DNA of 64,000 bases from Sphingopyxis sp. LC81 (lineage in GTDB: Bacteria > Pseudomonadota > Alphaproteobacteria > Sphingomonadales > Sphingomonadaceae). Location of the stretch: assembly GCF_000756375.1 (NCBI RefSeq), contig NZ_JNFD01000017.1, positions 1 to 64,000 of the forward strand. Direction: 5' to 3'. This document shows positions 17,129-26,105 of this stretch, one piece after another. The notes under the pieces are model-generated. The model saw nothing but the letters and a program-made list of their open reading frames with translations, did no database searches and was not told the origin of the DNA. The position numbers were made by a program, and so were the translations under genes. Within the stretch, counting starts at the first letter, position 1, and each line of letters starts with the position of its first letter.

Positions 17129-17422
17129 ATGGCCGTGATCGAACATGCCTTGCTTCCCGTTTGTGCGGGAAGCGAGGCCGCGTTCGAGGCGGCCGCCCGC
17201 GCGGCGCGGCCGCTGATCGAAGCATCGCCCGGTTTTATTTCAATCGAAATTCGCCGCCCGACAGAAACTGGACAGGCCTATCTGCTTTTGGTGAAGTGGA
17301 GGTCGGTCGAGGATCATCGGGACGGCTTCCGGCAATCGGACCGTTATCAACAATGGCGGGCGTTGCTGCATCCCTTTTATGACCCTATGCCAGAGGTCAG
17401 CTATTTCGGAGACGCGCTGTGA
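17129..17422 (+). CDS. Antibiotic biosynthesis monooxygenase (ABM) domain protein
   Basis: A 97-residue single-domain protein with the dimeric ferredoxin-like ABM fold. The pattern of strand (AVIEHALLPV), helix (AFEAAARAARPLIEASPG), strands with a KWRSVEDH block, and the C-terminal VSYFG segment fits the family. Members include quinol monooxygenases, haem-degrading enzymes and stress proteins of unknown activity; no specific substrate can be assigned. It starts 12 bases after rho and overlaps the TerC gene by four bases (GTGA), so it is probably cotranscribed with both. Confidence 0.75.
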   Translation: MAVIEHALLPVCAGSEAAFEAAARAARPLIEASPGFISIEIRRPTETGQAYLLLVKWRSVEDHRDGFRQSDRYQQWRALLHPFYDPMPEVSYFGDAL

Positions 17423-18144
17423 TTTTGGAATTTTTGACCCAGGCCGGCGCGCATGCCGCCGGATTTGGCGGACCCGCCGACATGTGGGGCGCAATCGTCA
17501 ACGATTTTTCGAACATCACCGAACCCGCGGCCTTCGCCGCCTTCCTGCAGGTGCTGATGATCGACCTCGTCCTCGCGGGCGACAATGCGATCGTTGTTGG
17601 CGCACTCGCCGCGGGGCTTCCCGCCGAACAGCGCAAGAAGGTCATCCTGATCGGCGTGATCGCGGCATTGGTGTTGCGCATCGCCTTCGCGCTCGTCGTG
17701 ACCCAGCTGATGCAGATCGTCGGGCTGATTTTCGTCGGCGGGCTGCTGCTCGTGTGGGTGGCGTGGAAGATGTGGCGCGAGCTGCGTCACACCGGCCAGT
17801 CGCATGGGTCGCCCGAGATTGCGGGTGACGAGCATTCGGGCCTGAAGCCCGCCAAGAGCTTTGCCGGCGCCGCCTGGGCGGTCGCCGTCGCCGACGTCAG
17901 CATGAGCCTCGATAACGTCCTCGCGGTCGCCGGTGCGGCGCGCGAGCATCCGGGCATCCTGATCGTCGGCCTGATCTTTGCCGTCGCGCTGATGGGCCTC
18001 GCGGCGAACATCATCGCCAAATATATCGAGCGTTACCGCTGGATCGCTTACGTCGGCCTTGCCGTGATCGTCTATGTCGCGGTCAAGATGATCTACGAAG
18101 GCTGGGTCGACCCCGGGGTCGGGGTCGGAACGCTCTTCGGCTAA
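17419..18144 (+). CDS. TerC/YjbE family integral membrane protein
   Basis: A 241-residue protein with about seven membrane helices. The family signature acidic clusters are present: DLVLAGDNAIVVG in the first half and DVSMSLDNVLAVAG in the second, which together form a metal-binding site. Related TerC proteins export manganese or help metalate exported enzymes, and others are linked to tellurite resistance. A manganese-related role is the best guess. A cytoplasmic loop separates the two halves. The GTG start overlaps the ABM stop. A strong terminator follows. No manganese riboswitch was recognised upstream. Confidence 0.85.
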   Translation: MILEFLTQAGAHAAGFGGPADMWGAIVNDFSNITEPAAFAAFLQVLMIDLVLAGDNAIVVGALAAGLPAEQRKKVILIGVIAALVLRIAFALVVTQLMQIVGLIFVGGLLLVWVAWKMWRELRHTGQSHGSPEIAGDEHSGLKPAKSFAGAAWAVAVADVSMSLDNVLAVAGAAREHPGILIVGLIFAVALMGLAANIIAKYIERYRWIAYVGLAVIVYVAVKMIYEGWVDPGVGVGTLFG

Positions 18145-18150
18145 AAAAGG

Positions 18151-18183
18151 AAAAGCCAGTCCTTCGCGGGACTGGCTTTTTTC
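18151..18183 (+). terminator. Rho-independent terminator
   Basis: AAAAGCCAGTCC pairs with GGGACTGGCTTTT over a short TTCGC loop, and the descending arm runs into TTTTTT. This is the clearest intrinsic terminator in the left half and closes the rho-ABM-TerC unit. Confidence 0.9.
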
Positions 18184-18206
18184 TTGTCCGTTCCCATCTT
18201 TGGGGC

Positions 18207-18608
18207 ATGTCCGCACTCCACATGACCCGCGTCGCCGTCGGCTGCGCCGACTATCCGGCGCTGGAGGCGCGGATCGCCAACTATGCCGCGGGCGGCGAAA
18301 TTCGCTTTGCGACGCGGTTCCGGCCCAAGCGCGCCGACGAGCTGGTCGGCGGCAAGCTCCATTTCATCGTGAAACACACGCTCGTCGCGCGCGTCGAGAT
18401 CTTGCGTTTCGAGGATCGCAGCGACGGTCGCGTTGACATCGTCTGCGTCGCCGATCTCGAGCGCGTGCACCCGCAGCCGAAGCGTGCGCATCAGGGCTGG
18501 CGCTATCTGGCCGACGCCGACGCGCCAAAGGGCGTCGACGATCAAAGCGGGGTCGGCGCGCTACCGCCCGAACTCTATCGCGAGCTCGCCGAACTGATGC
18601 TGATCTAG
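18207..18608 (+). CDS. DUF1489 family protein
   Basis: A 133-residue soluble protein recognised as DUF1489, an alphaproteobacterial family of unknown function. Conserved blocks include the TRFRPKRADEL segment, GGKLHFIVKH and the AHQGWRYL block near the C-terminus. It has no signal peptide or membrane helix. Its TAG stop shares the CTAG palindrome with the stop of the convergent SnoaL-like gene, so the two coding regions overlap tail to tail by four bases. Confidence 0.82.
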   Translation: MSALHMTRVAVGCADYPALEARIANYAAGGEIRFATRFRPKRADELVGGKLHFIVKHTLVARVEILRFEDRSDGRVDIVCVADLERVHPQPKRAHQGWRYLADADAPKGVDDQSGVGALPPELYRELAELMLI

Positions 18609-19009
18609 TTCGCGGCTTGCGCTGCGAGCATTTCGCCCATCTTTTCCCAGACCTTGTTGATCGCCTTGAGCGGTCGAACCATCACTTTGAAATCTTTTAT
18701 TTTTCCGTGATCGTTCCAGGTGATGATGTCGACGCCGTTGATCTGGATGCCGTCGAGGACGCTCTGGAACTCGAGCACCGCCTGGTCGCCGTCGACGATC
18801 TCGCGCAGATAGCGGAAATCGTCGCCGCCGAGGACGTGGCTCGCGGCGTGGAGATAGGCGAAAACCTTGTCGCGGCCTTCCTGCGGCGTGTGGACGACGG
18901 GCGAGTGGAACACCGCATCCTCGGCGAGCAGGTCGCGCAAGGCCTGCGGGTCGCCGCCGCCTGCCATATAGGCGTGCCAGGCGGCGAGGCCGGGATGCGG
19001 CGCGCTCAT
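18605..19009 (-). CDS. SnoaL-like / NTF2-fold protein
   Basis: A 134-residue protein with the cone-shaped nuclear transport factor 2 fold: an N-terminal helical part (AAWHAYMAGGGDPQALRDLLAEDAVFHSPV) and a curved sheet with VLEFQSVLDGIQINGVDIITWNDHGKI. Such proteins are small hydrolases, isomerases or binding proteins, and the sequence does not show which. The start overlaps the dienelactone hydrolase stop by four bases, so it is the second gene of a two-gene unit and may act on a related small molecule. Confidence 0.78.
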   Translation of the reverse strand: MSAPHPGLAAWHAYMAGGGDPQALRDLLAEDAVFHSPVVHTPQEGRDKVFAYLHAASHVLGGDDFRYLREIVDGDQAVLEFQSVLDGIQINGVDIITWNDHGKIKDFKVMVRPLKAINKVWEKMGEMLAAQAAN

Positions 19010-19704
19010 GCGAGCTGCTCGGCGAAGAAGGCGCGGGTGCGGCCGTCGGCGAGCTGTGCGCCCTCTTCGTTGCGGCGGTTGCCCATTGTCGCGGCGAAAC
19101 CATGGTCGAGCCCGGGATAGTCGTGGAGCGTGACCTTCGGGTGCGGGTCGAGCGCGTCGTGGATCTTTTTCTGCGCCGCATGATCGACGAAATGATCCTC
19201 GGTCGGGATATGGAGCATCAGCGGGTTCGCGATCGCGTGGCTTTCGTTCAGCATCTGGTCGATCATGACGCCATAATAGCCGACCGATGCGTCGATATCG
19301 GTGCGCGTCGCGGCCATATAGGCGAGGCGGCCGCCGAGGCAGAAACCGACCGCGCCGATCCTGTCGGCGCCCTGATTGCGCAGCCAGTGGATCGCGGCCT
19401 CGATATCCTTGACCCCGTCGTCGGCGTCATATTGGCCGAAATAGCCGAGCGCCTGCTGGAATTCGGCCTCGACATCGGGGCTGAGTTCGACCCCCGGCGC
19501 GAAACGCCAGAAAATGTCGGGTGCGATCGCGAGATAGCCTTCGGCCGCCCAGTCGTCGCACTTTTGGCGGATGCCTTCGTTGACGCCGAAAATTTCGGGG
19601 ATGACGATGATTGCGCGCACGCTGTCGGCGTCGGGGCGCGCGACATAGGCGGGGATCGTGCCGGCGCCATCGAGCGTCGGGATGTCGGTGTTCGTTGCGG
19701 CCAT
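19006..19704 (-). CDS. Dienelactone hydrolase family protein
   Basis: A 232-residue alpha/beta hydrolase with the dienelactone hydrolase signature. The nucleophile is the cysteine in GFCLGGR (about residue 122), followed by the aspartate in PTEDHFVD and the histidine in GLDHGFAAT. Classical members open the lactone ring of dienelactone in chloroaromatic breakdown, but many are general carboxylesterases. No aromatic degradation genes lie nearby, so the substrate is open. The protein is cytosolic (no signal peptide). It is translationally coupled to the SnoaL-like gene. Confidence 0.85.
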   Translation of the reverse strand: MAATNTDIPTLDGAGTIPAYVARPDADSVRAIIVIPEIFGVNEGIRQKCDDWAAEGYLAIAPDIFWRFAPGVELSPDVEAEFQQALGYFGQYDADDGVKDIEAAIHWLRNQGADRIGAVGFCLGGRLAYMAATRTDIDASVGYYGVMIDQMLNESHAIANPLMLHIPTEDHFVDHAAQKKIHDALDPHPKVTLHDYPGLDHGFAATMGNRRNEEGAQLADGRTRAFFAEQLA

Positions 19705-19811
19705 GTGGGGAGCTCTCCTGACTCTTGCTTCTTTGCGGTGAAAGCGCGAAGCTAGCGGCGCTGCGGGCGTGGCTCAAGCGGCTTACCGGCATTTCGGGGC
19801 GGAGACTGGCG

Positions 19812-20108
19812 ATGAAGTTCAATATCGAGATCGATTGCACCCCCGAAGAGGCGCGGCGCCTGTTCGGCCTTCCCGATCTCGAGCCGCTGCACGACATCTA
19901 CCTCGACCGCGTCAAGGAATTGATGGCGAAGGGGATCACCCCCGACATGGTCCAGTCGATGGTCAAGACCTGGGTGCCGATGGGCGGCAGCGGGCTCGAA
20001 CTCGTCCAGTCGCTGCTTGGCCAGTTCGGCGGCGGATTGATGGGCGGCGCGTCGAAGTCGGCCGACAAGGACGATGACGACAAGTCCGCCAAGGGGCGCA
20101 AGAGCTGA
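19812..20108 (+). CDS. DUF6489 family protein
   Basis: A 98-residue protein with the start MKFNIEIDCTPEEARRLFGLPDLEPLH, a form I recognise as DUF6489, common in sphingomonads and of unknown function. The middle is an amphipathic helix ending in a glycine-rich hinge, and the C-terminus is a charged, probably disordered tail ([14 protein letters not shown]). The ATG at 19812 was chosen over an in-frame upstream start because it gives the family N-terminus. Its TGA overlaps a CTG that probably starts mnmE, so the two may be translationally coupled. Confidence 0.78.
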   Translation: MKFNIEIDCTPEEARRLFGLPDLEPLHDIYLDRVKELMAKGITPDMVQSMVKTWVPMGGSGLELVQSLLGQFGGGLMGGASKSADKDDDDKSAKGRKS

Positions 20109-21436
20109 ACCAAGCCATTGTAAGCGATACGATTTTTGCGCTGTCGAGCGGGATGCCGCCGGCGGCGATCGGCGTCGTGCGCGTCAGCGGACCGCAGGCT
20201 GCAGCAGCGCTGAAAGCGCTCGCGGGACGGCTGCCCGAACCGCGCTATGCCTCACTCGCCGCGCTCAAAGACACCAATGGCACACCGCTCGATAGCGCGT
20301 TGATCCTCTGGTTCCCCGGCCCGGCGACGGCGACCGGCGAAGATCTCGCCGAACTGCATCTGCACGGCGGGCGCGCAGTGGTCGCGGCGGTGGAGGCGGC
20401 GCTTGGCGCGATGCCGGGGGTGCGGCCCGCGGTCGCGGGGGAATTTACGCGGCGCGCGTTCGACAACGGCCGGATCGACCTTGCCGAGGCCGAGGGGCTC
20501 GCCGACCTGCTCGCGGCCGAGACCGAAAGCCAGCGGGTGCAGGCGCTCGGCATGGCGAGCGGGCATGTCTCGCGTGCGGTCGCGGGTTGGCAGGACCAAC
20601 TGCTCACGCTGATGGCGGGCGCCGAGGCCGAACTTAATTTTGCCGATGAGGATGATGTCGAAGTTGGCGACGCTGTTGCGCAGCGTCTGATTGCGGGGAT
20701 GGGGGCCCTTTCGGGCGAGCTCGGCGAATGGCTGGCGCGGCCGGCGGCGGAGGTGATCGCCGAGGGGCTGTCGGTGGTGATCGCGGGGCCGCCGAATGCA
20801 GGAAAATCGACCTTGATCAATGCTTTGGCGCGGCGCGAGCTGGCGATCGTGTCGCCGGTCGCGGGGACGACGCGCGACGTGATCGAAACGCCGCTCGCGC
20901 TCGACGGGATCGCAATGCGTTTTTCCGACACCGCGGGGATCCGCGGTGAGGGCGCCGACGAAATCGAGGCGATCGGGATCGGTCGCGCGAAGGCGGCGGT
21001 CGAGGGTGCGGATATCCTGCTGTGGCTTGGCCCGCCAAAGGCGGCGCCAGCGCATCCGCGCTGCATCACGATCGCCGCGCAGGTCGATCGCTGGGCGGGC
21101 GATGCGGCGGCGGAGGCCGGGGCGGCGCATTGCGACCTGATTCTGTCGGCGGCGACGGGCGAGGGGATGGACAAGCTTCACCGCTATATCGTCGACATGG
21201 CGCGCACCTTGTTGCCGCGCGAAGGCGAAGCGGCGCTGCGCCAGCGCCAGCGCGCCGCGCTCGCCGAAGCGCGCGATTGGCTGACGATTGCGGCAGGGAC
21301 TCGCGAGACGCACGATTTAATCCTACTCGCCGAGCGGCTTAGGCTTGCTGCGACCGCGCTTGATCGAATCACCGGGCGTGCCGGAGTCGAAGAAATGCTC
21401 GACGCCCTGTTCGGGCGTTTCTGCATCGGGAAATGA
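20105..21436 (+). CDS. mnmE: tRNA modification GTPase MnmE
   Basis: MnmE works with MnmG to place carboxymethylaminomethyl groups on uridine 34 of certain tRNAs. An N-terminal tetrahydrofolate-binding domain is followed by a helical domain with an inserted G domain (P-loop GPPNAGKST, then DTAG) and the C-terminal FCIGK motif. The usual reading begins at ATG 20153, but the ten codons before it encode [10 protein letters not shown], the conserved first strand of the family. No ATG, GTG or TTG is available there. CTG at 20105, overlapping the preceding stop as CTGA and following AAGGGG, is the best start; ATT at 20117 is the alternative. Confidence 0.9.
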   Translation: MNQAIVSDTIFALSSGMPPAAIGVVRVSGPQAAAALKALAGRLPEPRYASLAALKDTNGTPLDSALILWFPGPATATGEDLAELHLHGGRAVVAAVEAALGAMPGVRPAVAGEFTRRAFDNGRIDLAEAEGLADLLAAETESQRVQALGMASGHVSRAVAGWQDQLLTLMAGAEAELNFADEDDVEVGDAVAQRLIAGMGALSGELGEWLARPAAEVIAEGLSVVIAGPPNAGKSTLINALARRELAIVSPVAGTTRDVIETPLALDGIAMRFSDTAGIRGEGADEIEAIGIGRAKAAVEGADILLWLGPPKAAPAHPRCITIAAQVDRWAGDAAAEAGAAHCDLILSAATGEGMDKLHRYIVDMARTLLPREGEAALRQRQRAALAEARDWLTIAAGTRETHDLILLAERLRLAATALDRITGRAGVEEMLDALFGRFCIGK

Positions 21437-21452
21437 TGTTCCACGTGAAACA
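21437..21452. other. parS centromere site 1
   Basis: TGTTCCACGTGAAACA is a 16-bp match to the consensus ParB-binding parS site (TGTTTCACGTGAAACA) with a single base different in the left arm. It begins immediately after the mnmE stop codon, in the short gap before mnmG. Confidence 0.88.
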
Positions 21453-21512
21453 TCGGGCGGCAAGCAGCGCGGTGGATTCGGCGCGCGCTTTGCGGTAAAG
21501 GCCGCACCAATC

Positions 21513-23381
21513 ATGCAGAATGAAGCAATTTTCGATGTCATCGTCGTCGGCGGTGGCCATGCCGGAACCGAAGCCGCGGCCGCCGCGGCGCGGCTCGGTG
21601 CGTCCGTCGCGCTCGTCAGTTTCGACCCCGCGCTGATCGGCACGATGTCGTGCAACCCGGCGATCGGTGGGCTCGGTAAGGGCCATTTGATGCGCGAGGT
21701 CGACGCGCTCGACGGCTGGATGGCGCGCGCTGCGGATAGCGCGGCGATCCATTATCGCATGCTCAACGCGTCGAAGGGGGCGGCGGTGCAGGGACCACGC
21801 GTCCAGGCCGACCGCAAACTCTATCGCGAGGCGATCCAGAACTTGCTCGCGGCCGAGGACGGCATCACCGTCGTCGCGGGCGAAGCGGCCGCGCTTCGGC
21901 TGTCGGAGGATGGGTGCGTCGAAGGGCTCGATCTCGCCGACGGGTCTGTTTTGAAGGCCCGCGCCATCGTGCTCGCAACGGGGACATTTCTCGGCGGCCG
22001 ACTCTTCCGCGGCGAAGAACGGATGGAGGGCGGGCGCATCGGCGAAGCGGGCGCACACCGCCTCGCCGAACAATTACGTGCGGCCGACCTGCCGATGGCG
22101 CGGCTCAAGACGGGCACGCCGCCGCGGCTCGACGGGCGGACGATAGACTGGGCGCGGCTCGATGAGCAGCCGTCGGATAGTGCGGAAGGCGCGCGCTGGA
22201 CCTGTTCCACGTGGAACAGTGAACGGACGGTGCCGCAGATTTTTTGCGCGATCACGCGCACCAATGCCCAAAGTCACGCGATCATCGCGGCGAATCTCGA
22301 TCGCTCGCCGCTGTTCACGGGCGCGATCGGCGCGGCGGGGCCGCGTTATTGCCCGTCGATCGAGGACAAGATCCACCGTTTCGCCGACCGCGACGGGCAT
22401 CAGGTATTTCTGGAACCCGAGGGGCTCGATTCGTTCCTCGTCTATCCGAACGGGATTTCGACCTCGCTGCCCGCCGATGTGCAGCTTGCGATGCTGCGCA
22501 CGATGGAGGGGTTGGAGGCGGTCGAGATGGTCGTGCCGGGCTATGCGGTCGAATATGACCATATCGACCCGCGCGCGCTCGACCGGACATTGCAGGTGCG
22601 CGCGATGCCCGGGCTTTGGTGTGCGGGGCAGATCAACGGCACGACGGGATATGAGGAGGCGGCGGCACAGGGGCTGGTCGCCGGAGCGAATGCCGCGCTC
22701 GCCGCGCAGGGCCGCGATCCGCTGATCCTCGACCGGTCCGAATCCTATATCGGCGTGATGGTCGACGATCTGGTTCTGCAGGGCGTCACCGAACCCTATC
22801 GCATGCTCACCGCGCGCGCCGAATATCGACTGCGCCTCCGCGCCGACAATGCCGCGACGCGGCTTACGCCGAAGGGGATTGCACTGGGGTTGGCGCGGCC
22901 CGCGACCGCCGCGCTGTTCGCCGCGCGGCAGGCCGAACGGGCGCGCGCCGAAGCCCAGCTCGATGCGCCGGTCGCGACCGCCGATTATGCTGCGGTCGGA
23001 CTGGCCCTCCCGGGCGATGGTATCGCGCGCAAGCGGATCGACCTGCTGCGCTATCCCGGCGTGACGATGGCCCGGCTCGCCCTGCTTGCGCCCGAACTCG
23101 ATTCGATCGATCCGGCGATTCTGTCCGAGATCGCCGAGGATGCGCATTACGCGCCCTATATCGCGCGGCAGGATGCCGAACTGCGCGCGCTCGCCGCAAA
23201 TGAGGCGATCATGCTCGACCCCGCGCTCGATTATGCCGCGATCGGCGGGCTATCGCGCGAGATGGTCGAACGGCTGACGAAGGCACAGCCCGAGACGCTG
23301 GGGCAGGCGGCGCGGATCGACGGGGTGACCCCGGCGGCGCTGACCGCAATCATGGTACATAGCCGGCGGCGCGCCGCATGA
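21513..23381 (+). CDS. mnmG: tRNA uridine-5-carboxymethylaminomethyl modification protein MnmG (GidA)
   Basis: The FAD-binding partner of MnmE, 622 residues. The dinucleotide-binding loop VVGGGHAG is at about 10-17, followed by the [14 protein letters not shown] block and the second nucleotide region ATGTFLGG. The C-terminal helical tRNA- and MnmE-binding domain is complete. The ATG at 21513 gives the standard N-terminus. The loop around residues 231-235 reads CSTWN, because a perfect parS site is written into the reading frame at 22203-22218. Only 12 bases separate its stop from the next listed start region of rsmG. Confidence 0.96.
   Translation: MQNEAIFDVIVVGGGHAGTEAAAAAARLGASVALVSFDPALIGTMSCNPAIGGLGKGHLMREVDALDGWMARAADSAAIHYRMLNASKGAAVQGPRVQADRKLYREAIQNLLAAEDGITVVAGEAAALRLSEDGCVEGLDLADGSVLKARAIVLATGTFLGGRLFRGEERMEGGRIGEAGAHRLAEQLRAADLPMARLKTGTPPRLDGRTIDWARLDEQPSDSAEGARWTCSTWNSERTVPQIFCAITRTNAQSHAIIAANLDRSPLFTGAIGAAGPRYCPSIEDKIHRFADRDGHQVFLEPEGLDSFLVYPNGISTSLPADVQLAMLRTMEGLEAVEMVVPGYAVEYDHIDPRALDRTLQVRAMPGLWCAGQINGTTGYEEAAAQGLVAGANAALAAQGRDPLILDRSESYIGVMVDDLVLQGVTEPYRMLTARAEYRLRLRADNAATRLTPKGIALGLARPATAALFAARQAERARAEAQLDAPVATADYAAVGLALPGDGIARKRIDLLRYPGVTMARLALLAPELDSIDPAILSEIAEDAHYAPYIARQDAELRALAANEAIMLDPALDYAAIGGLSREMVERLTKAQPETLGQAARIDGVTPAALTAIMVHSRRRAA
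22203..22218. other. parS centromere site 2, inside mnmG
   Basis: TGTTCCACGTGGAACA is a perfect 16-bp palindrome and a canonical parS variant. It is read within mnmG as Cys-Ser-Thr-Trp-Asn, in a region where MnmG proteins vary. Confidence 0.9.
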
Positions 23382-23414
23382 GCCGATCGACGTTTGAAAA
23401 CAGAGGGTGCGCAC

Positions 23415-24074
23415 GTGTCGGTTGAACTGCTTGATAGCGAAGACGCCGCACGGGCCTGGATCGGCGAGGCATTTTCACCGACCGCTGGTCAATGGAAACA
23501 GCTTGAGCGCTTCGTCGATCTTTTGATCGCCGAAAGCGTGCAGCAGAATCTGATCGCGTCATCGACGATCCCGACGATGTGGGTCCGGCATATTGCCGAC
23601 AGCGCCCAGCTCTTGTCTTTCGACACCCGCGACAGCGATGGTCTCTGGATCGATCTTGGAAGCGGCGCGGGATTGCCGGGGCTGGTTATCGCCATATTGA
23701 GTCCGCGCCCGGTGCTGCTCGTGGAGTCGCGAAAACGACGCTGCGATTTCTTGCGCAGCGTCGCTGCGGAGCTTGATCTCGCAAATGTCGAGGTCGTCGA
23801 AGCGCCTTTGGAGCGGATCGAAACGCGGCCCGCATCGACAATCAGCGCGCGCGCCTTTGCCCCGCTCGACAAGCTGCTCGACTTATCCGCGCGTTTTTCC
23901 ACCGAATCGACGCGCTGGCTGCTGCCAAAAGGCCGAAACGCGGTTAAGGAACTGGCTTTGCTGCCCCAGCCATGGCAGAGAATGTTCCACGTGGAACAGA
24001 GCCGTACCGATGCTGAGAGCCAGATTTTGGTCGGCTCCGGAAAAATCGCGGCAAAACAGCGAGGAAAGCGATGA
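23415..24074 (+). CDS. rsmG: 16S rRNA (guanine-527 N7)-methyltransferase RsmG (GidB)
   Basis: RsmG methylates G527 of 16S rRNA using S-adenosylmethionine; its loss causes low-level streptomycin resistance in many bacteria. The SAM-binding loop LWIDLGSGAGLPGL is at about 75-88, and the ESRKRRCDFLR block follows. The GTG at 23415, preceded by AGAGGG, gives 219 residues; a TTG at 23394 is an alternative. The C-terminal region reads MFHVEQ across an embedded parS site. Its stop overlaps the parA start (ATGA). Confidence 0.93.
   Translation: MSVELLDSEDAARAWIGEAFSPTAGQWKQLERFVDLLIAESVQQNLIASSTIPTMWVRHIADSAQLLSFDTRDSDGLWIDLGSGAGLPGLVIAILSPRPVLLVESRKRRCDFLRSVAAELDLANVEVVEAPLERIETRPASTISARAFAPLDKLLDLSARFSTESTRWLLPKGRNAVKELALLPQPWQRMFHVEQSRTDAESQILVGSGKIAAKQRGKR
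23983..23998. other. parS centromere site 3, inside rsmG
   Basis: A second perfect TGTTCCACGTGGAACA palindrome, encoding Phe-His-Val-Glu within MFHVEQ of RsmG. It lies only about 75 bp upstream of parA. Confidence 0.9.
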
Positions 24075-24853
24075 TCCGCATTGCCGTGGCGAACCAGAAG
24101 GGTGGGGTCGGCAAGACGACGACGGCAATCAATCTGGCGACCGCGCTCGCGGCGACGGGCTGGCGCACGCTGATCATCGACCTCGATCCGCAGGGCAATG
24201 CGTCGACCGGGCTGGGAATCAAGCAATCGCAACGCGAATCTTCGAGCTATGAATTGCTGCGTGGCGACGCGACGCTGGCCGAGTGCGCGATCCCGACCGC
24301 GGTGCCGCGGCTCGACATCGTCACCGCGACGGTCGACCTGTCGGGGGCCGAGATCGAGCTGATCGAATTTCAGGACCGGTTGCACCGTCTGCAACAGGCG
24401 CTGTCGAGCGCCGAGGCGGGGCAGTGGGATATCTGCCTGATCGACTGCCCGCCATCGTTGGGCATGCTGACACTCAACGCGCTGATCGCGGCCGAATCGC
24501 TGATCGTGCCGCTGCAATGCGAATTCTTCGCGCTTGAGGGGCTCAGCCAGCTGCTCACCACGGTCGAACGCGTGCGCGAACGCTTCAACCAGAAATTGTC
24601 GATCCTGGGGGTTGCGCTCACCATGTTCGATCGCCGCAACCGGCTGACCGATCAGGTGTCCGACGATGTGCGCGAGGTGCTCGGCCCGGTCGTGTTCGAA
24701 ACGGTGATCCCGCGCAACGTCCGCCTGTCCGAAGCGCCGAGCCATGGCTTGCCGGCCTTGATCTACGATCATCGCTGCGCCGGATCGGCGGCCTATATCG
24801 CACTCGCACGCGAGTTGATCGACCGGCTTCCTAACGTCCGTAAGGCTGCTTAA
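24071..24853 (+). CDS. parA: Chromosome partitioning ATPase ParA
   Basis: The 260-residue Walker-type ATPase that moves the ParB-parS complex and thus the origin region to the new pole. The deviant Walker A motif KGGVGKTTT lies at residues 10-18 with the signature lysine at its start (K10), followed by Walker A' (IIDLDPQGN) and Walker B (LIDCPPSLG). It lacks the N-terminal DNA-binding extension of plasmid ParA, which fits a chromosomal (type Ib, Soj-like) protein. It is coupled to rsmG by ATGA and to parB, whose ATG follows its stop directly. Confidence 0.96.
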   Translation: MIRIAVANQKGGVGKTTTAINLATALAATGWRTLIIDLDPQGNASTGLGIKQSQRESSSYELLRGDATLAECAIPTAVPRLDIVTATVDLSGAEIELIEFQDRLHRLQQALSSAEAGQWDICLIDCPPSLGMLTLNALIAAESLIVPLQCEFFALEGLSQLLTTVERVRERFNQKLSILGVALTMFDRRNRLTDQVSDDVREVLGPVVFETVIPRNVRLSEAPSHGLPALIYDHRCAGSAAYIALARELIDRLPNVRKAA

Positions 24854-25819
24854 ATGGCTGATAATAAAGACGAAAATGGATCGGAATCGACACCGGCGCG
24901 CAAGCGCCCTTCGGGCCTCGGTCGCGGGCTCAATGCGCTGTTCGGCGATGTCGCGGTCGAGGCACCGGTGCTTGCGACCCCCGGCAGCGCCGCGAAGGCC
25001 ACGCCGGTGGCGGGCGATTCGGTGCAGCATGTTCCCGTCGGGGCGATTCGCCCGCTGCCGGGCCAGCCGCGCCGCCATTTCGACGAAAATGCGATCGCCG
25101 AGCTCGCCGATTCGATCGGGCTGCGCGGATTGCTGCAGCCGATCATCGTCCGCCGCTCGCCCGATGGTGAAGGTTATCAACTTGTTGCCGGTGAACGGCG
25201 CTGGCGCGCGGCACAGCGCGCGGGGTTGCACCAGATTCCCGCGCTTGTGCGCGAACTCGACGATGCCGCGACCTATGAGATCGCGTTGGTCGAGAATATC
25301 CAGCGCCAGGATCTCAACGCGATCGAAGAGGCGAGCGCCTATCGCCGCCTGATCGAGGATTTCGGGCATAATCAGGAAGCGCTGGCGAAGCTGGTCGGCA
25401 AGTCGCGCAGCCATGTCGCGAATCTGATGCGCCTGCTCGACCTGCCCGCGAGCGTGCAGACGCTCGTTGGCGACGGATCGCTCGCGATGGGTCATGCGCG
25501 CGCGCTGATCGGCGCCGACGGCGCCGAGGCGATCGCGCGCCGCGTCGCGAAGGAAGGGCTGTCGGTCCGTGCGGTCGAGGCGCTGGTGCGCGCGGGCAAG
25601 GGTGGCGATGCGCCGCGCAAGGCTCCGCTTGAATTCAAGAGCGCCGATGGCGGGCGCGATCCCGATATCGTCGCGGTCGAGCGGCACCTGTCCGAACTGC
25701 TCGGAATCGGTGTCGCGATTCATTATGCCGGTGAGGGCAAAGGCGCGTTGACGCTGAAATTCGCATCGCTCGACCAGCTCGATATGATCTGCCAGCGATT
25801 GTCGGGCGAATCGATCTGA
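24854..25819 (+). CDS. parB: Chromosome partitioning CTPase/DNA-binding protein ParB
   Basis: A 321-residue parS-binding protein that loads on DNA as a CTP-dependent clamp. In order: a short N-terminal ParA-stimulating region (RKRPSGLGRGLNALFGD), the ParB/Srx CTP-binding domain with GERRW at 113-117 and ENIQR at 147-151, the helix-turn-helix at about 174-194 (NQEALAKLVGKSRSHVANLMRLL), and a C-terminal dimerisation domain. Its substrates, three parS sites, lie 0.9-3.4 kb upstream in the same gene cluster. Confidence 0.96.
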   Translation: MADNKDENGSESTPARKRPSGLGRGLNALFGDVAVEAPVLATPGSAAKATPVAGDSVQHVPVGAIRPLPGQPRRHFDENAIAELADSIGLRGLLQPIIVRRSPDGEGYQLVAGERRWRAAQRAGLHQIPALVRELDDAATYEIALVENIQRQDLNAIEEASAYRRLIEDFGHNQEALAKLVGKSRSHVANLMRLLDLPASVQTLVGDGSLAMGHARALIGADGAEAIARRVAKEGLSVRAVEALVRAGKGGDAPRKAPLEFKSADGGRDPDIVAVERHLSELLGIGVAIHYAGEGKGALTLKFASLDQLDMICQRLSGESI

Positions 25820-26105
25820 TCTGCGCCGGGCTGGGTGCATGTGCGATTCTTGCCGGACGCGGCTCAATTTGTGCCAGTCCGGGCCGTTAATGAGGGAAAC
25901 GGGGCTCCTCCGCTCCGCTTTATATGCTTCTAAAGCCCTGATTTCGCCCGGTTACATCGCGTAACACGGGCCAATCCTTGTTGCACCGTTAACCAATATT
26001 GCTGGCAAAGCCTGAACGGGTCGCCCCGTAGAGAGGTTGGCGAATGGGGTGGGATATCCATTCGAATTTCGACTTCCAATTTTCGAAATCAAGGGACCAA
26101 ATCAT
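25820..26105. other. Intergenic region between parB and DUF4402 gene
   Basis: These 286 bases carry no convincing gene. The second half is relatively AT-rich and contains GTTAACCAATATTG at 25988-26001, which resembles the TTAACC half of CtrA-type boxes. It is likely to hold the promoter of the DUF4402 gene. No hairpin terminator for parB was recognised. Confidence 0.5.
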
